Origin: Haliscomenobacter hydrossis DSM 1100
GTDB taxonomy: Bacteria; Bacteroidota; Bacteroidia; Chitinophagales; Saprospiraceae
Direction: 5' to 3'
NCBI RefSeq assembly: GCF_000212735.1
Contig: NC_015510.1
Location: forward strand, 6,697,001 to 6,761,000
Length of the DNA: 64,000 bases
How positions within the stretch are numbered: position 1 is the stretch's first letter; each line of letters opens with the position of its first letter. This document shows positions 26,818-35,387 of the stretch, one piece after another. Under the pieces are notes generated by a model, which was given only the letters and a program-made list of their open reading frames with translations, was not told where the DNA came from and searched no databases. Position numbers and translations under genes: made by a program.

Positions 26818-29800
26818 TTAGAAGCTGGCTCTGATCATCACACCCATGGTGCGAGAAGAGGGGTTGGTACCCGCGTTGTTGACCGTTTGAGTCCAGCGAG
26901 AGCCCGAGGTCAACTGTTCAGCGTCAATGTCCTTAATGGTCCGGTAGAAATAGAAGAGGTTGCGGCCAAATACAGACAGGTTCAGCTTGCTGAAGCCCAA
27001 CTTGCTGATCATACTTTGTGGTAAGTTGTAGCCCAGGGTCAACTCTCGCATTTTGATGTAAGAGTTTTTCACGATGTACAACTCATACCGAGACGAACTG
27101 TACTGAGGTCCACCCCAGTTGTACACGTTCCAGTAGTAAAAAGCTTGTGAAATGACATTGGTGTTGGGTTCGCCGTTGGCCAGTACACCGGGCAGCAACA
27201 TTCCATCGTTGTATACTTGTTCTCCGTTTGGACCTTTGTCGCTCGTAGTTTGAACACCTTTTCCACTCGAAACGTAGTAGCTCAAACCACCACTTTCTTT
27301 GTCCATAAACTTGGTGCTTTCTTCCAACAAACCGCGGCTGATCATCCAGTTGATACCCGTCGGCATGACGTGGCCACCGAAGCGGAAATCGGCCAAGGCG
27401 TCCAGGGTAATTCCTTTGAAGGTCAGGGTGCTGAAAAATCCACCAACTGCTTTTGGCATCGCGTTACCTACTTTGATCCAGTTGCGTGAGTCCAATTGGT
27501 ACAGACCGTTGGCATTGACAATTTGCTGACCATTGGCACTTGTAGCAACCGGAGGCACGTAGAAGTCACCCATTGGTTGACCAACGACTGAGCGCAACTG
27601 TGCTGCACTACCATCATAATCGGCGTGCAACAATTCAGTGGCATTGTTCGCCAATTTTTCAACTACGTTTTTGTTGCTGGAGTAGTTGACCCCAATTTCC
27701 CAGAAAAGATTGTCAGACTTGGCAACGGTACCACGCAGCGACAATTCAAGACCTTTGTTGCGCAGTGTACCAATGTTGGTCAGTACGGAAGTTGCGCCAG
27801 AAGTTGAAGCCAATGTCAAAGGCAAAATTTGATCTACGATCTGGGCATTGTAGTAAGATGCCTCAAACGTAATGCGGTTTTTCAGGAAGCGTGCTTCTAA
27901 ACCAAATTCAAACTCTTTCTTTTGCTCAGGACGAATCAGGTCATTGCCAAATGAAGAGGAAATGTTGGTGTACAACACGGGAGTGCCGCCCACTGCCTGT
28001 ATGCCCAGAGTGCCTTGATTGTAAGCGATGTTCGCCCGGTAGATGTCGGGATAGTTACCCACCACGCCATAAGAGCCTCTGAGTTTACCAAAAGAAATAA
28101 AGTCAGGCAGTTTGAACGCATCGGTGAAAATAAAACTGGTATTGACCGAAGGATAAATGAAGCTGTTGTTCTCGGGGTTCATGGTAGAAGTCCGGTCGCG
28201 GCGGAGGGTACCTTCTACAAACAAGTATCCTTTGTAATCGAGGTTAATGGTCCCAATGTAGGCGTCCTTCACGAGGGCAGAACGGCTTGATCCACTATTG
28301 GCTACGTTAATCGATGCCGCAATGTCAAACAGGTTTTCCGTGCTCAAACCACCATTGGTACCCCGGCTAACGAAAGTAGCAACGTCTTTGGTCGCCATGT
28401 AACCACCCATGACATTCAGCTCAAAGCTAGGAGACAAACGTTTGGTATAGGTCAGCAAGGCGTCGCCGTAGAGGATGGAATAGAGGTTGTTTTCTAAGCC
28501 AAAGTAGCCAGAGTTGCCAAATGCCAGTGGTCTCTCGGTGTAGTTTCTGGTTTCGATACGCTCGGAAGTGAAGTCCGTAGAAATTCTACCCCGGAACTTC
28601 AGATCAGGCAAAATCTGGTAGTGGTGCGTCATACTGGCGATCACCCGATTGCTGAATTCATCCAGCAGGTTTTTGTTCACCCGCCAAACGTAATCGGCGA
28701 TGTCACCTTTAAACCCATTGTAAATGATGTTTTCGTTAGGTGTCAAACTCTGTCCGGTACCGGTAACGAAGCGATAGCCCCGGCTGGTTTGGTACTTGTT
28801 GAGGTACCAATCGGCATTGTCAAAACGTCCGATCATCCCGGTAAAGTTGTTGATCATTCGGTCGATGGAGTAAGGGCGGTTTTCGGTCTTTTGGTTGATG
28901 TAGTTAACCAAAAGGTCGGTGGACCATTTTCTGCCCAAACGGAAAGTGCTATTGAGGTTAGCGATGTTTTTCTGGTTGCCCGCATTGAGGCTCAAGCCTC
29001 GGTTGTCCTGGCGGGTCAAGGAAAAACGGATGTTGCTGTTTTCAGATGCTTGCGAAACGGCAACGTTAACATTGGCGGTATGTCCCTGCTGATACAGACC
29101 TCCGTAGTTGTCTTCCTGAGCTTCATATGGGCGTACAATGCCATCCCAGCCCATGATCGGTTTGCCGTCAAATTTTGGCCCAAAGTTGATGGAATAGTTC
29201 AAAATTCCACGGGTATCTTTGGTGCCATCACCATTGGTGTCATAATAAATGAACCCTTCGGCATCCTGGCCACCATTGTTTACGTGAATGGGTGCACCCG
29301 CACCACGGATGTTTTGGTATCGGGGCAAATAGGCCACGTTGTCTACCCCATAGCTGGCGTTGAAGTCCACGTTCATGCCTTTTTTGCCTTTGCCACTTTT
29401 GGTTGTGATCAGTACAACCCCGTTCACTGCTTCAGAGCCATACAGGGCCGCCGCGGAAGCACCTTTCAGGATCGAGATGTTGTCGATGTCTTCAGGGTTG
29501 ATGTCCAACAAACCGTTACCGCGTAGACGCTGGTCACTCCAGTAGTCGTTGTTGCGCACTTCTCCATCGCGGATGGGTACCCCGTCCAATACGATCAGCG
29601 GTTGGCTACGACCAGTGATGGAGTTGACCCCCCGGATGTTGATATTGACTGCACTGGTGGCACCCCCTGGAGTAGCGGCAATGCGCACCCCTGGTGCTTT
29701 TCCATACAAGGCAGTAGCAAGGTTGGGTGTACCGGCATTGGTCAGATCTTCAGCCTTGATGGTACTGCTGGCGTATCCCAGTGCTTTCTGTTGTTTGCTC

Positions 29801-30126
29801 ATACCCAATGCGGTGACGACCACTTCGCCTAGTTGAGCTGCAGTTTCCAACATCACTACATCAACTACACTACGTCCCTCAATCGGTACTTCTATCGTCT
29901 CAAATCCGGTAAATGAAAGAACGAGGGTGTTGGTCAAGGCAGTAGATAGTGAAAATTCTCCTTTTTCATCGGTGACGGTACCAGTGGAAGTACCTTTTAC
30001 AAGTACATAAGCGCCGGGTAGTGGCTCCTTGTCGGCTCCGGTTACCTTACCAGATACCTTTTGAGCGAAAGCGCTGTAGCTTATTGTGGTTAGCAGCACA
30101 ACAAGCATAAGTAGGCTTTTTTTCAT
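26818..30126 (-). CDS. SusC/RagA-family TonB-dependent outer-membrane transporter
   Basis: 1,102 residues. Signal peptide MKKSLLMLVVLLTTISYSAFA, then a carboxypeptidase-regulatory-like beta-sandwich (about 22-100: VSGKVTGADKEPLPGAYVLVKG), a TonB plug (about 115-240, with the SusC hallmark IRGVNSITGRSQPLIVLDGVPI and SILKGASAAALYGSEAVNGVVLITTK), and a 22-strand barrel to the end, finishing in a C-terminal aromatic (MGVMIRASF). It imports oligosaccharides or peptides with the SusD lid encoded next. A ROK regulator gene lies 65 bp upstream on the same strand, and a palindromic site lies between them at 30161-30175. Confidence 0.95.
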   Translation of the reverse strand: MKKSLLMLVVLLTTISYSAFAQKVSGKVTGADKEPLPGAYVLVKGTSTGTVTDEKGEFSLSTALTNTLVLSFTGFETIEVPIEGRSVVDVVMLETAAQLGEVVVTALGMSKQQKALGYASSTIKAEDLTNAGTPNLATALYGKAPGVRIAATPGGATSAVNINIRGVNSITGRSQPLIVLDGVPIRDGEVRNNDYWSDQRLRGNGLLDINPEDIDNISILKGASAAALYGSEAVNGVVLITTKSGKGKKGMNVDFNASYGVDNVAYLPRYQNIRGAGAPIHVNNGGQDAEGFIYYDTNGDGTKDTRGILNYSINFGPKFDGKPIMGWDGIVRPYEAQEDNYGGLYQQGHTANVNVAVSQASENSNIRFSLTRQDNRGLSLNAGNQKNIANLNSTFRLGRKWSTDLLVNYINQKTENRPYSIDRMINNFTGMIGRFDNADWYLNKYQTSRGYRFVTGTGQSLTPNENIIYNGFKGDIADYVWRVNKNLLDEFSNRVIASMTHHYQILPDLKFRGRISTDFTSERIETRNYTERPLAFGNSGYFGLENNLYSILYGDALLTYTKRLSPSFELNVMGGYMATKDVATFVSRGTNGGLSTENLFDIAASINVANSGSSRSALVKDAYIGTINLDYKGYLFVEGTLRRDRTSTMNPENNSFIYPSVNTSFIFTDAFKLPDFISFGKLRGSYGVVGNYPDIYRANIAYNQGTLGIQAVGGTPVLYTNISSSFGNDLIRPEQKKEFEFGLEARFLKNRITFEASYYNAQIVDQILPLTLASTSGATSVLTNIGTLRNKGLELSLRGTVAKSDNLFWEIGVNYSSNKNVVEKLANNATELLHADYDGSAAQLRSVVGQPMGDFYVPPVATSANGQQIVNANGLYQLDSRNWIKVGNAMPKAVGGFFSTLTFKGITLDALADFRFGGHVMPTGINWMISRGLLEESTKFMDKESGGLSYYVSSGKGVQTTSDKGPNGEQVYNDGMLLPGVLANGEPNTNVISQAFYYWNVYNWGGPQYSSSRYELYIVKNSYIKMRELTLGYNLPQSMISKLGFSKLNLSVFGRNLFYFYRTIKDIDAEQLTSGSRWTQTVNNAGTNPSSRTMGVMIRASF

Positions 30127-30160
30127 TGAGTGCAATGTTTAGATTGAGTAAATAGAATGG

Positions 30161-30175
30161 TTTAAGTCGACTAAA
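30161..30175. promoter_or_regulatory. possible operator centred on GTCGAC before SusC
   Basis: TTTAAGTCGACTAAA is an imperfect palindrome. On the coding strand it reads TTTAGTCGACTTAAA. The word TTAGTCG recurs just before the second SusC gene at 57775-57781. Both loci have a ROK regulator beside them, so it may be a regulator site; this is inference. Confidence 0.35.
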
Positions 30176-30191
30176 TTCACTTCATCGGTGT

Positions 30192-31412
30192 TCATAAAGC
30201 TCCTTCGTATCGTGGTGTTTCAATTTTTGGAAGGTGGAGATGTTCGAAATTTTCCATAACTAAAGAGGCAGCGCCAATCATTTCAGCCTGGTAGCCTAAT
30301 TCAGATACTTCGATGGTGGTATTGTGGGCGAGTCGCGGGATGCAGTATTCGTTCAATGCCTGTTGGATCGGAGCCTGCCAGATTCTTCCAGCCATGGCCC
30401 CTCTACCGCTCAACACAATCAACTTGGGATTGAGTAGATGGATCAAAATAGATACCCCTCTACCGATTTTCAACCCAATTTCAGATAGCAATTCAATGGC
30501 AAATTGGTCACCTTCCAGTGCCGATTTGATGATCAGGTTGTTTGCTTCTTCGGGACTATCGTAAGGGATGCCCTGCAAGGAGGATATTCGTCCTGCCTTC
30601 AATCCTTCTTGTGCCTTTTCAACCAATACCAGCAAGGATGTTTCGGTTTCGAGGCACCCATGTTTGCCACAGCTGCACAGTTTATTGTTGTTGAACAGTG
30701 GGATGTGGCTGAATTCTCCGGAAAAACCGATCTCCCCGCGGTAAAGGGCCCCATTCAGGATCATCCCCAGGCCAACTCCCCAGTTCATGTTGATTACCAT
30801 GGCGTTTTTTTCTTTGGCTGCGGCACCAAAGCGCCATTCTGCCAAGGCAATCAAACTCGAATCATTGTCGATCAATACAGGAATCCCTACCGCCTTGGAA
30901 ATGTGTTCAGTGATGCTGCTGTCCGGAGCAGCTTTCAAAAATGAATAATTGATGCCTTTTTGGGGATCAACGAATCCGGGCATCGCGATGCCAATTCCTA
31001 CGATCTTTTTTTTGTCAACAGTACTTGTTTCGATAAAAGTGGCAATTGCTGTGGTTAAAATGGCCAATGATTCGTCATTGCCTTTGAGCACCAAATCTAC
31101 TTTTGCTACTTCTCCGATGTAATTGTTCTGCATGTCCATCAGGGCAATGCGGGTAATGAGTTGGTCCATCGATACCGCCACCACATACTGCATATCTGCC
31201 CTTACCGAATACATCAAGGGGCGTCGTCCACCCGTTGATGGTGCCAATCCGTTTTCAATTACCCGGTTTTCTTCCATCAATTCATTGATCAGCTTGGTGA
31301 CCAATGGCAAACTTTTGTCCATTTTTTCACACAGATCCGCGCATGACAATAAGCGGGAGAAATAAAACTCCTTGATGATGCCCCGTTTGTATTGATTTTT
31401 CTTCTCTGACAT
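30192..31412 (-). CDS. ROK-family transcriptional regulator
   Basis: 406 residues. An N-terminal winged helix-turn-helix (about 15-80: LLSCADLCEKMDKSLPLVTKLINELMEENRV, then GGRRPLMYSV) is joined to a ROK sugar-kinase-like domain with the ATP-type motif GIGIAMPGFVD, the zinc motif CSCGKHGCLE (about 245-254) and GVSILIHLLNPKLIVLSG. The full zinc site supports a NagC/Mlc/XylR-type repressor that binds a sugar or phosphosugar. It is upstream of SusC on the same strand, so it may be co-transcribed with or control the transporter genes. An inverted repeat upstream at 31480-31517 could be its own operator. Confidence 0.9.
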   Translation of the reverse strand: MSEKKNQYKRGIIKEFYFSRLLSCADLCEKMDKSLPLVTKLINELMEENRVIENGLAPSTGGRRPLMYSVRADMQYVVAVSMDQLITRIALMDMQNNYIGEVAKVDLVLKGNDESLAILTTAIATFIETSTVDKKKIVGIGIAMPGFVDPQKGINYSFLKAAPDSSITEHISKAVGIPVLIDNDSSLIALAEWRFGAAAKEKNAMVINMNWGVGLGMILNGALYRGEIGFSGEFSHIPLFNNNKLCSCGKHGCLETETSLLVLVEKAQEGLKAGRISSLQGIPYDSPEEANNLIIKSALEGDQFAIELLSEIGLKIGRGVSILIHLLNPKLIVLSGRGAMAGRIWQAPIQQALNEYCIPRLAHNTTIEVSELGYQAEMIGAASLVMENFEHLHLPKIETPRYEGAL

Positions 31413-31479
31413 AGTGAAAAAAGTAGAAACAGATGGAATAAATTAATAATTCTTATCAAAGTAATAGAACAAATGTAGA

Positions 31480-31517
31480 ATACTTTTCTATTTTTTTATA
31501 AAAGTATGGGTACTTTT
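31480..31517. promoter_or_regulatory. AAAAGTA/TACTTTT operator-like repeats upstream of the ROK gene
   Basis: ATACTTTT (31480-31487) is the exact complement of AAAAGTAT (31500-31507). The latter also pairs with TACTTTT (31511-31517) across TGGG. Three alternating half-sites 68-105 bp before a regulator's start suggest autoregulation. Confidence 0.45.
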
Positions 31518-31604
31518 TTATTTTTTAATCAAATGATTGGGAAAATGACAGAAATCCAGGATAGCGTTTGGTCAAGCAAAGATTGAGGAGATGATGTAAA
31601 ACAA

Positions 31605-31646
31605 TGAAGGCGTAAACAGCAGAATGACTTGCTATTTACGCCTTCA
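31605..31646 (-). terminator. terminator after the AraC gene
   Basis: TGAAGGCGTAAA (31605-31616) pairs exactly with TTTACGCCTTCA (31635-31646), with further pairing of GCA/TGC inside. On the minus strand the stem is followed by a T-rich tract. It ends the AraC/cupin transcript. Confidence 0.7.
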
Positions 31647-31673
31647 GGTGTGCCTTATTTAATGCCTGAGCCA

Positions 31674-32504
31674 CTAGACCTCTACCAAACCAAATTCCCT
31701 TTCTGGAGATTTTCCATCGGCCAAAAGAAAACCATTCGGGGTCATTTTGGTGAATGCTACAAAGTCACGTACCAAATGCTGATAATCGTAATACCCCAAA
31801 TCAAAGGCAATGCGCTGCCAGTCTTTTTGTGGCTGTGCATTTTTTACCTTAAATGCTTTTTCAAAGCGAGCAATCCGATCAAAAGCTTTGGGGCTGATGC
31901 CCATCCGCTCTGCAAACTGCCGTTGAAGTTGCCGAACACTTAAATAAGCCTGTCGGGCAATCCAGTCTACGGATACAAGTTGGGTTTGCTGCAAAATCAA
32001 GCTACTCGCCCGATCCACTCCCAATAGTTCACGTTTGGATTGTTGAACGACTTTCTCTAAAAAACGTTCGGCAATGGCTATGGTTTCTCCTAAATTTTCA
32101 GTGTTGCACATCTGTTCGTGTGCATAGCGTATGGCTTGACCCCATATAGCTTCAGCATCGATAAACGTATTCGTCAATTCATGGGCAGGAATCCCGGTCA
32201 GTCGAAACAAAGCCCCAGGCTGCAAGACGACTTGTAAAGCCCAAAAATCTCGGGCAATTAGCCGATTTTGGAGCAGGGTATGTTGTCCGTAGAGGGTGCA
32301 TTTGTGGTGCATTTGCAGGGGCGAACCATCGAGGTAATCGACGCATTGGAGTTCTCTCAGGTAAAAAACCAAGCAGTGTTCGGGGCGAGGAGCATAGGCT
32401 TTTGCGGGTACCGCTTCATTCGCCCCGAACACAAACCGGATGATTTGATGCTTGCGCACGTGCTCTTGTAAATGGGGGCTGGGTAAGACGTCTTTGAGAA
32501 TCAT
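31674..32504 (-). CDS. AraC-family transcriptional regulator
   Basis: 276 residues. The N-terminal half is the DUF6597-like sensor seen in many Bacteroidota AraC proteins (HVRKHQIIRFVF ... LQVVLQPGALFRLTGIPAHELTNTFIDAEAIWG). The C-terminal 90 residues carry the HTH_18 domain (VDWIARQAYLSVRQLQRQFAERMGISPKAFDRIARFEKAF, then WQRIAFDLGYYDYQHLVRDF). The gene begins at the base next to the stop of the cupin gene, so the two are translated from one message. The cupin is its most likely functional partner. The inducer is unknown. Confidence 0.88.
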   Translation of the reverse strand: MILKDVLPSPHLQEHVRKHQIIRFVFGANEAVPAKAYAPRPEHCLVFYLRELQCVDYLDGSPLQMHHKCTLYGQHTLLQNRLIARDFWALQVVLQPGALFRLTGIPAHELTNTFIDAEAIWGQAIRYAHEQMCNTENLGETIAIAERFLEKVVQQSKRELLGVDRASSLILQQTQLVSVDWIARQAYLSVRQLQRQFAERMGISPKAFDRIARFEKAFKVKNAQPQKDWQRIAFDLGYYDYQHLVRDFVAFTKMTPNGFLLADGKSPEREFGLVEV

Positions 32505-33056
32505 TTACTTCAAAGTTAGTGGCGGGCCAACGTTTTTCATGCCGTGTTCATTCGAGATACGTTGCATTTCTTCAGCAGATGGAGGTACTTTAAAGCTATT
32601 CATTTTTACAAAAAATTCTTCTAGTTTCCCTGCGGGCTGAACCATGTAGAGGAGTTTCCCCTGATCCGACAACTGAATCCAGGTATGAGGGATCTGCCGG
32701 GGCAAAAAAATGGTATCGCCGGCACTTAGCACCTCTTGTTGATCTCCTACTTGAAAGCGGTACTCGCCTTCAATGATACAAAAAATCTCGTCTTGATCAA
32801 AATGAAGGTGCAGTGAAGGGCCAGTCTTTTCAGTGCCAATGTACTCAAAAACAGCCAGTTGACCATTGGTGTCTTTCCCCGAAATTTTTACATCATTCGG
32901 ATTTACACCTCGGAAAGGAGTATGTACCCCAAAACGGGCTTCTCCATTTTTGACGACAAAAGGTTTTTTATCCTTTTTTAATACAAGACTCTTCGCTGAA
33001 ACACCGATAGCGGTAGCGACTAAGGTTGTTGAAGTTAAAAATTTTCTGCGCTGCAT
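32505..33056 (-). CDS. Tat-exported cupin-domain protein
   Basis: 183 residues. The N-terminus QRRKFLTSTTLVATAIGVSA fits a twin-arginine signal, meaning the protein is exported folded and perhaps with a metal. The cupin barrel (about 75-150) keeps both motifs: LHLHFDQDEIFCIIEGEY (His, His, Glu) and GDTIFLPRQIPHTW (His). With three to four ligands in place it can bind iron, manganese or another metal. It may be a small dioxygenase, isomerase or binding protein. It is the first gene of a two-gene unit with the AraC regulator that abuts it. Confidence 0.78.
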   Translation of the reverse strand: MQRRKFLTSTTLVATAIGVSAKSLVLKKDKKPFVVKNGEARFGVHTPFRGVNPNDVKISGKDTNGQLAVFEYIGTEKTGPSLHLHFDQDEIFCIIEGEYRFQVGDQQEVLSAGDTIFLPRQIPHTWIQLSDQGKLLYMVQPAGKLEEFFVKMNSFKVPPSAEEMQRISNEHGMKNVGPPLTLK

Positions 33057-33319
33057 AACAGGTGATGTTTTGGTTTGTTATGCAAATTTTGGCTTTTCCT
33101 GGCTGGGTTTGGTGGTAAAAATCGGACGTTTTTTGGGAAGTAGCGAGTAAAAAGGCTGAGCATGATGTTTGATTAAAATACTCCAGGGGATATTTAATTT
33201 TATAAAAATGTCCCAATACTGACTTGATTCTTACTTATCGGTACTTTTTCAAAACAATCATCCGAATTTTTAGTTTACCTTTAGCAAGTACCATACAACC
33301 TTAACCAAACATCAGCACC

Positions 33320-33748
33320 ATGACGCCACCACGGGCGAACAACGTCCAGTCTTGTGGGTGTAAGCGGCAGGAAAAGCAGCGCAAACGGCAGCGCATGTCT
33401 TTCCTGCTTACAATTATTGTGGCGATTCTACCCAAGTGTCCTTTCTGTGCTTTTGGTTATTCCAGTGTAGTCGTGATGTGTAGTGGAGCTAAAATCCACC
33501 AGTATGAAGCCAACAGCTTGGGCTACCTCTCCATCATTTTGGCTGTTGCCGTTTTGATTTCCCTTTTTTGGAATTACAAAGGAAGAACAACTCTGATTGC
33601 TGCGATGGTAGCCATTTTGGGGATGTTTCCTTTAATATATGCGCAAAGAATTTCCGGCAATCCTTTGGAGTATTTCGCGGGTACGGCACTGATCCTGCTG
33701 GCCGTATTGCTCAATGGGAGGTGGTTCAGGAAATTAAACAAGCTTTAA
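33320..33748 (+). CDS. small membrane protein with Cys-rich N-terminus
   Basis: 142 residues with about four membrane helices (around 27-50, 68-84, 90-106 and 118-134). The N-terminal cytoplasmic part has SCGCKRQEKQRKRQR, and a second cysteine pair PKCPFC lies in the first helix; MCSG follows. It does not match a family I can name with confidence; the layout recalls small MerC-like or redox/metal-handling membrane proteins. It lies 56 bp before the first cox gene on the same strand, so it may be the first gene of that transcript. A near-consensus -7 box (TACCTTTA) lies at about 33277-33284. A role in metal supply for the CO dehydrogenase is possible but unproven. Confidence 0.6.
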   Translation: MTPPRANNVQSCGCKRQEKQRKRQRMSFLLTIIVAILPKCPFCAFGYSSVVVMCSGAKIHQYEANSLGYLSIILAVAVLISLFWNYKGRTTLIAAMVAILGMFPLIYAQRISGNPLEYFAGTALILLAVLLNGRWFRKLNKL

Positions 33749-33804
33749 AATGTGAACAACAAACGAAACCCCATTTGGAATACACAACCTAAATTCAGAC
33801 CTAC

Positions 33805-34677
33805 ATGATTCCGCAGGCTTTCAACTACGAAGCGCCAACTACACTTGCAGGAGCCATTGCCTTGTTGCAAAAATACGGTTCCGATGCCAAGATCATGTCC
33901 GGGGGGCACAGTCTCATTCCCATGATGAAACTGCGCCTGGCAACTCCCGAACACGTGATCGACATCAGTGGCATCAAAGGCATGGAATACATCCATGAAG
34001 AGGGTGGCTACCTCAAAATCGGTGCACTGACCAAAGAGGTTGCACTGGAAGAATCCCAATTGATCCACAGCAAGTACCCACTCATTACCGACGCTACCAA
34101 AATGATCGCCGACCCCTCGGTGCGCAATTTGGCAACCGTAGGGGGAAACCTGGCTCACGGCGATGCCGCCAACGACCACCCCGCAGTGATGTTGGCCCTA
34201 CGTGCAACGGTGCTGGCTTCCGGCCCAAATGGCGATCGGGAAATTTCCATCGATGACTTCTTCCTGGGCTTTTTTACCACCGCCTTAGAAGCGGATGAAA
34301 TCCTCACCGAGATCCGCATCCCGATTCCTCCCGCCAGAAGTGGAGGCGCTTACCTGAAAATGGAGCGCAAGGTTGGGGATTATGCCACCGCAGGCGTTGC
34401 TGTGCAATTGAGCCTGGATGCCAGCGGGCATTGCCAGCAAATTGGTATCGCCCTGACCAATGTCAGTGCCGCGTCACTTCGTTCAAGCCGTGCCGAGGAA
34501 GCCTTGCGGGGACAAATGTTGAGCGACGACTTGATCCAAAAAGCCGCCACCATGGCCGCCCAGGATTGTGATCCCAACGCTGATTTGCGGGGATCAGTAG
34601 CCTACAAACGCTCTATTGTCAAAACCCTGGTGGCTCGAGCCATTCACATTGCCGTCGAACGGGCAGGTGTTCAATAG
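33805..34677 (+). CDS. coxM: aerobic CO dehydrogenase medium subunit (FAD-binding)
   Basis: 290 residues. It has the two FAD-binding signatures of the molybdenum hydroxylase medium subunit: SGGHSLIPMMKLRLA (residues 32-46) and ATVGGNLAHGDAANDHP (about 109-125). The last third is the CO_deh_flav_C domain (GGAYLKMERKVGDYATAGVAVQL). It carries electrons from the iron-sulfur subunit to the acceptor, probably the quinone pool. Gene order M-S-L matches coxMSL of carboxydotrophic bacteria. Assignment to CO dehydrogenase and not another xanthine-dehydrogenase-like enzyme rests on CoxL downstream. The stop codon TAG is part of the palindromic element at 34675-34835, which fills the gap to coxS. Confidence 0.88.
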   Translation: MIPQAFNYEAPTTLAGAIALLQKYGSDAKIMSGGHSLIPMMKLRLATPEHVIDISGIKGMEYIHEEGGYLKIGALTKEVALEESQLIHSKYPLITDATKMIADPSVRNLATVGGNLAHGDAANDHPAVMLALRATVLASGPNGDREISIDDFFLGFFTTALEADEILTEIRIPIPPARSGGAYLKMERKVGDYATAGVAVQLSLDASGHCQQIGIALTNVSAASLRSSRAEEALRGQMLSDDLIQKAATMAAQDCDPNADLRGSVAYKRSIVKTLVARAIHIAVERAGVQ

Positions 34678-34835
34678 CATGTTTAAATATTTTTTGTTTT
34701 GCTGCAAATGGCTCGATTTGAGGTGAATTTCGTTCCGAAAATGCTCATTTAGCGCTGCTAAACTCCGCTTTTCGTGCCTCATTCACCTCAAATCGACCTC
34801 ATTTTCGCCTAAAACAAAAATATTTAAACATGCTA
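34675..34835. repeat. 161-bp palindromic element, copy 2
   Basis: Ends TAGCATGTTTAAATA and TATTTAAACATGCTA are exact complements. It is closely similar to copy 1 at 24919-25080 in the same orientation and differs at paired positions. It lies inside the cox cluster between coxM and coxS, overlapping the coxM stop codon, so it cannot be a complete terminator if the genes form one operon. Confidence 0.85.
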
Positions 34836-34863
34836 AATTCCATCATCGATAACTTTTATTCTA

Positions 34864-35358
34864 ATGGCAAATATTACTGTTCATATCAATGGTGTAGCAC
34901 AAACGCTGGATGTAGAACCTCGTCTGCTGCTGGTACACCTCATTCGCGAAAACCTCAGCCTGACTGGAACCCACATCGGTTGTGATACCTCCAGTTGTGG
35001 CGCTTGTACCGTACTCATGGATGGGCGATCAGTCAAATCCTGTACCGTTTATGCAGTGCAGGCCAATGGCAAAGAAATCATGACCATCGAAGGCCTGGCT
35101 CAGGGCGGTCTGCATCCTTTACAAGAAGGTTTTAAAGAAGAACATGGGTTACAGTGTGGTTTTTGTACCCCCGGCATGATCATGCGCTGCGTCGATTTGC
35201 TGGAACGCAATCCCAACCCTACGGAAGATGAAATCCGCTGGGGCATTTCGGGCAACCTTTGCCGCTGTACAGGATACAACAACATCGTAAAAGCCGTAGA
35301 ATACGCGGCCAAAAAAATGCAAGGGGCTGAAGTGCCTGCTGCGGAAACAGTGGCTTAA
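34864..35358 (+). CDS. coxS: aerobic CO dehydrogenase small subunit (two [2Fe-2S] clusters)
   Basis: 164 residues. The plant-ferredoxin-type N-terminal cluster is held by Cys40, Cys45, Cys48 and Cys60 ([12 protein letters not shown]). The all-helical C-terminal cluster uses Cys98, Cys101, Cys133 and Cys135 (QCGFCTPGM and CRCTGYNN). All eight ligands are present, so the electron path from the molybdenum site to FAD is complete. The gene has a possible weak -7 box (TAACTTTT) just upstream, after the palindromic element, so coxS may have some independent transcription. It is followed after 29 bp by coxL. Confidence 0.92.
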   Translation: MANITVHINGVAQTLDVEPRLLLVHLIRENLSLTGTHIGCDTSSCGACTVLMDGRSVKSCTVYAVQANGKEIMTIEGLAQGGLHPLQEGFKEEHGLQCGFCTPGMIMRCVDLLERNPNPTEDEIRWGISGNLCRCTGYNNIVKAVEYAAKKMQGAEVPAAETVA

Positions 35359-35387
35359 GGATTTTTAATCTTTTAAATCGACAATTC

